A stretch of 64,000 nt of DNA, from contig NZ_CP046907.1 in the NCBI RefSeq assembly GCF_014083985.1, forward strand, positions 2,956,001 through 3,020,000, written 5' to 3'. The notes under the pieces are model-generated. The model did no database searches and had not been told where the DNA came from. It was given only the letters and a program-made list of their open reading frames with translations. Shown here piece after piece: positions 61,529 through 64,000 of this stretch. A program made the position numbers and the translations under genes. Source of the DNA: Streptomyces sp. SCUT-3. Its GTDB lineage: Bacteria > Actinomycetota > Actinomycetes > Streptomycetales > Streptomycetaceae. The stretch's first letter is position 1. Each line of letters starts with the position of its first letter.

Positions 61529-64000
61529 TCACTCGGCGGGGTGGCCGAGCTCCACGTCGAACGCCTCCTCGCCGCCGCCGGTGACCGTCAGCGCGCCGGC
61601 GACCGGCGGGTACCCGGAAGCGGTCAGCGTGTACTCGCCGGCGTCGAGGTCGGCGAAGGCGTAGGCGCCGTCCTCTCCGGTGCGGGCGGAGCCGACCACG
61701 GTGCCCGTGGCGTCGATCAGCGTGACGCGGGCGTCGGCCAGGGGCCGTCCGTCGTGCGCGGCGCGGACCGTGCCCTGCACCTTGGCGCCGGGCAGCAGCT
61801 CGACCTCGACCCGCGTGGTCCCGGTGCCCTCTATGGCGACCGGCACGGCCGCCGGGCGGTGTCCCGCGGCGGTGACCGCGAGGGTGAAGGTGCCGGAGAC
61901 CAGCTCCCCGAAGAGGAACCCGCCGTCCGGGCCGGTCGTGCCGGTGGCCAGCACCTCGCCGCGCACGTCGGTCACCACGACCATGGCGCCCGCCACGGGT
62001 GCGCCCGCGCCCGTGCCCCCGGCCGCGCTGCGCACCGTGCCGGCCAGGCCGCCGGTGCCGGCGAGCAGGACGTCGTGGACGAGCGGTCCGTCGCCGACCA
62101 CGACGGTGGAGGCCTGCGGCTGGTGGCCGTCGGCGGCCGCGATCAGCACGTACGAGCCGGCGCCCGGCACGGGAAGCTCGTACGAGCCGTCGCCGTGGGC
62201 GGTGGCACGGCCGAGCTGGCGGCCGGTCAGCGAGATGAGGGTCAGGGTGGCCCGGGCGACGGGCGCGCCCTCACCGCTGCGGACGTGGCCGGTGATCCCG
62301 GTGCCGGAGCCGGGGGCACTGTCGCCGTCGCCGTCGGCGCTGTCCAGGGCCACCGGGGAGGCGGCCGTCAGCAGCTCGGCCGCGGCGCTGCCGTCCGGCC
62401 TCGCGGCGGACGGCACCGGCTCGGCGGCGGTGCGGGGCCCCGGGGTGCGGGACGGGGCGTGCCCGGCCGCGGTCACCACGGCCGCGGTCTCCGCGGTCCC
62501 CGCGGCCGCCGCCACGGGGGCGCCGGACGCGGCGTCCTTGCCCTCCGCGCCCTCCGCGGCCTGTTGCATGCTGCTGCTCGTCCTCAGCGGCACTTCCTTG
62601 ACGAAGAGCAGGAGGAGGAGGGCGACCAGGGCGGCCGGGGCGGCGACCAGGAAGATGTCGGCGATGCCGTCGCCGTAGGCGCTCTCGACGACCGTGCGCA
62701 CCGGGGCCGGCAGGGCGGACATGTCCGGGATGGTGCCGGAGCCGTCACCGCCCTTGATGCCCAGGGCGGCCAGTCCGTCCTTCATGTAGTCGGTCACCCG
62801 GTGGCCCAGGACTGCTCCGAGCGCGGAGACGCCGACCGCGCCGCCGAGGGTGCGGAAGAAGGCGACGGCGGAGCTGGCCGAGCCGAGGTCCTGGGGGGCC
62901 ACCTGGTTCTGGGTGGCCAGCACCAGGTTCTGCATCATCATGCCGACACCGATGCCGACGAGGCCCATGAAGAGGGCGACCTGCCAGTAGTCGGTGTCGT
63001 GGTGGATCGTGCCGAGCAGGCCGAGGCCCGCGGTGAGCAGCACGCCGCCGGAGATCAGCCACGCCTTCCAGCGGCCGGTGCGGGTGATGACCAGGCCGGA
63101 GACGGTGGAGGAGAGGAACAGCCCCGCGATCATCGGGATGGTCAGCACGCCCGACATGGTGGGCGACTCGTTCCGCGCCAGCTGGAAGTACTGGCTGAGG
63201 AAGACGGTCCCGCCGAACATGCCCAGGCCCACGAAGAGGCTGGCGGCCGAGGTCAGGCTGATGGTGCGGTTGCGGAACAGCCTCAGCGGGATGATCGGTT
63301 CGGCGGCCCTGGACTCGACCAGCACGAAGACCACGGCGAGGAGGACCGATCCGCCCACCATGGCGGCGGTCTGCCAGGAGAGCCAGTCGTACTTGTCGCC
63401 GGCCAGGGAGACCCAGATGAGCAGCAGGCTGACCGAGGCGGTGATGAAGAAGGCGCCGGCCCAGTCAATCTTCACGTCGCGCTTGAGGACCGGGAGCCTG
63501 AGGGTCTTCTGCAGCACGATCAGGGCTATGACGGCGAAGGGGGCGCCGACGTAGAAGCACCAGCGCCAGCCGAGCCAGTCGGTGTCGACGATCACGCCGC
63601 CGATGAGCGGGCCGCCCACGGTGGCCACGGCGAAGGTCGCGCCGAGGTAGCCGCTGTAGCGGCCGCGCTCGCGCGGGGAGATCATCGCCGCCATGATCAC
63701 CTGGGACAGCGCGGTCAGGCCGCCGGCCCCGATGCCCTGGACGACGCGGAAGGTGATGAGGGTGCCGATGTTCTGCGACAGGCCGGCCAGGAGGGAGCCC
63801 GTGACGAAGACGATCAGCGACGTCTGGACCAGGACCTTCTTGCTGGTGAGGTCGGCCAGCTTGCCCCACAGCGGGGTGGAGGCGGTCGTGGCCAGCAGGG
63901 CGGCGGTCACCACCCAGGTGTAGGCGCTCTGGCCGCCGCCCAGGTCGGAGATGATCCGGGGGAGGGCGTTGGAGACGATCGTGGAGGACAGGATCGCCAC
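61529..64000 (-). CDS. MFS drug exporter (DHA2 type) fused to carboxypeptidase-regulatory-like domains; 5' end outside the window
   Basis: The visible 823 residues begin inside the first membrane helix (SSTIVSNALPRI), so some 30-50 N-terminal residues lie beyond the edge; the GTG at the edge is probably not the start. About 14 helices (motif A LWGKLADLTSKK, motif C GGPLIGGVIVD) extend to about residue 470. After an Ala/Thr-rich linker, three carboxypeptidase-regulatory-like (Cna-B-like) repeats follow, about 570-650, 650-740 and 740-823 (ITGHVRSGEGAPVARATLTLIS; LAGTVRSAAGG; VQGTVRAAHDGRPLADARV). Export of drug-like compounds is likely; the tail's role is unknown. Confidence 0.9.
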   Translation of the reverse strand: MAILSSTIVSNALPRIISDLGGGQSAYTWVVTAALLATTASTPLWGKLADLTSKKVLVQTSLIVFVTGSLLAGLSQNIGTLITFRVVQGIGAGGLTALSQVIMAAMISPRERGRYSGYLGATFAVATVGGPLIGGVIVDTDWLGWRWCFYVGAPFAVIALIVLQKTLRLPVLKRDVKIDWAGAFFITASVSLLLIWVSLAGDKYDWLSWQTAAMVGGSVLLAVVFVLVESRAAEPIIPLRLFRNRTISLTSAASLFVGLGMFGGTVFLSQYFQLARNESPTMSGVLTIPMIAGLFLSSTVSGLVITRTGRWKAWLISGGVLLTAGLGLLGTIHHDTDYWQVALFMGLVGIGVGMMMQNLVLATQNQVAPQDLGSASSAVAFFRTLGGAVGVSALGAVLGHRVTDYMKDGLAALGIKGGDGSGTIPDMSALPAPVRTVVESAYGDGIADIFLVAAPAALVALLLLLFVKEVPLRTSSSMQQAAEGAEGKDAASGAPVAAAAGTAETAAVVTAAGHAPSRTPGPRTAAEPVPSAARPDGSAAAELLTAASPVALDSADGDGDSAPGSGTGITGHVRSGEGAPVARATLTLISLTGRQLGRATAHGDGSYELPVPGAGSYVLIAAADGHQPQASTVVVGDGPLVHDVLLAGTGGLAGTVRSAAGGTGAGAPVAGAMVVVTDVRGEVLATGTTGPDGGFLFGELVSGTFTLAVTAAGHRPAAVPVAIEGTGTTRVEVELLPGAKVQGTVRAAHDGRPLADARVTLIDATGTVVGSARTGEDGAYAFADLDAGEYTLTASGYPPVAGALTVTGGGEEAFDVELGHPAE

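Overview
The window looks like a stretch of a Streptomyces chromosome core. Evidence: coding sequence is very GC-rich with third-position G/C bias, GTG starts are common, a perfect Streptomyces-type parS palindrome sits between cydB and cydDC, and there is a Rex-type operator, a DmdR/IdeR-type iron box and a run of genes (hisC-like, cydAB-cydDC, serS, pheA, copper operon, Xaa-Pro aminopeptidase, trypsin-like protease) that I recall as a conserved neighbourhood in streptomycetes. Presence of parS and of a DnaA-box cluster suggests the origin-proximal half of the chromosome. Species is not determinable from the window.

Layout. 1-2790: a tightly overlapping plus-strand operon with a small Cys/Gly zinc-knuckle protein, a radical SAM/SPASM enzyme, a 54-residue peptide ending in CSCDAGDDNPH and a GNAT acetyltransferase; this is my best candidate for an undescribed peptide-modification (RiPP) system. 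It abuts a broken gene tail and a terminator. 3055-16973: secreted GH25 lysozyme, calcineurin-like phosphatase, LacI regulator, histidinol-phosphate-aminotransferase-like enzyme, the cytochrome bd operon, a 184-base tract of pure G/C, a HAD phosphatase and an LLM-type F420/FMN oxidoreductase. 16917-20511: a lower-GC islet with three overlapping genes (DUF262 protein, AAA ATPase with a DUF3696-like tail, unknown 346-aa protein), probably anti-phage. It is bracketed by a perfect 158-bp duplication of the LLM gene, so the LLM gene appears to have received a new 5' end from the islet while its original 5' end was pushed to the far side.

20964-36159: a four-gene ABC-2 export cassette, azoreductase, HAD phosphatase, serS, a DnaA-box cluster, pheA, then a six-gene copper/cytochrome-oxidase-related operon (membrane protein, YcnI, SCO, PCuAC, CopC-CopD, Tat-exported DyP peroxidase) and an RsbW-like anti-sigma kinase. 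36315-45492: aminopeptidase P, a PP2C phosphatase with degenerate active-site residues, a lone primase-like protein, a SEC-C protein, another RsbW-like kinase, a glycerophosphodiester phosphodiesterase and an HtrA-type protease. 45541-49392: tRNA-Ser(TGA), then a less conserved stretch with a LamG protein, a hypothetical protein, a DUF1906 protein and a SigE-family sigma factor.

49527-64000: acyl-CoA synthetase behind a palindromic operator, a very long PAS/kinase-like/receiver protein, a subtilisin inhibitor, tRNA-Ser(GCT), tRNA-Arg(ACG), an iron ABC transporter whose promoter carries an iron box between -35 and -10, a YceI protein with an N-terminal carboxypeptidase-regulatory-like domain, and an MFS exporter (5' end cut by the window edge) fused to three such domains. 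Long perfect hairpins terminate many units. Several proteins carry in-frame 9- or 18-bp tandem repeats in their linkers.
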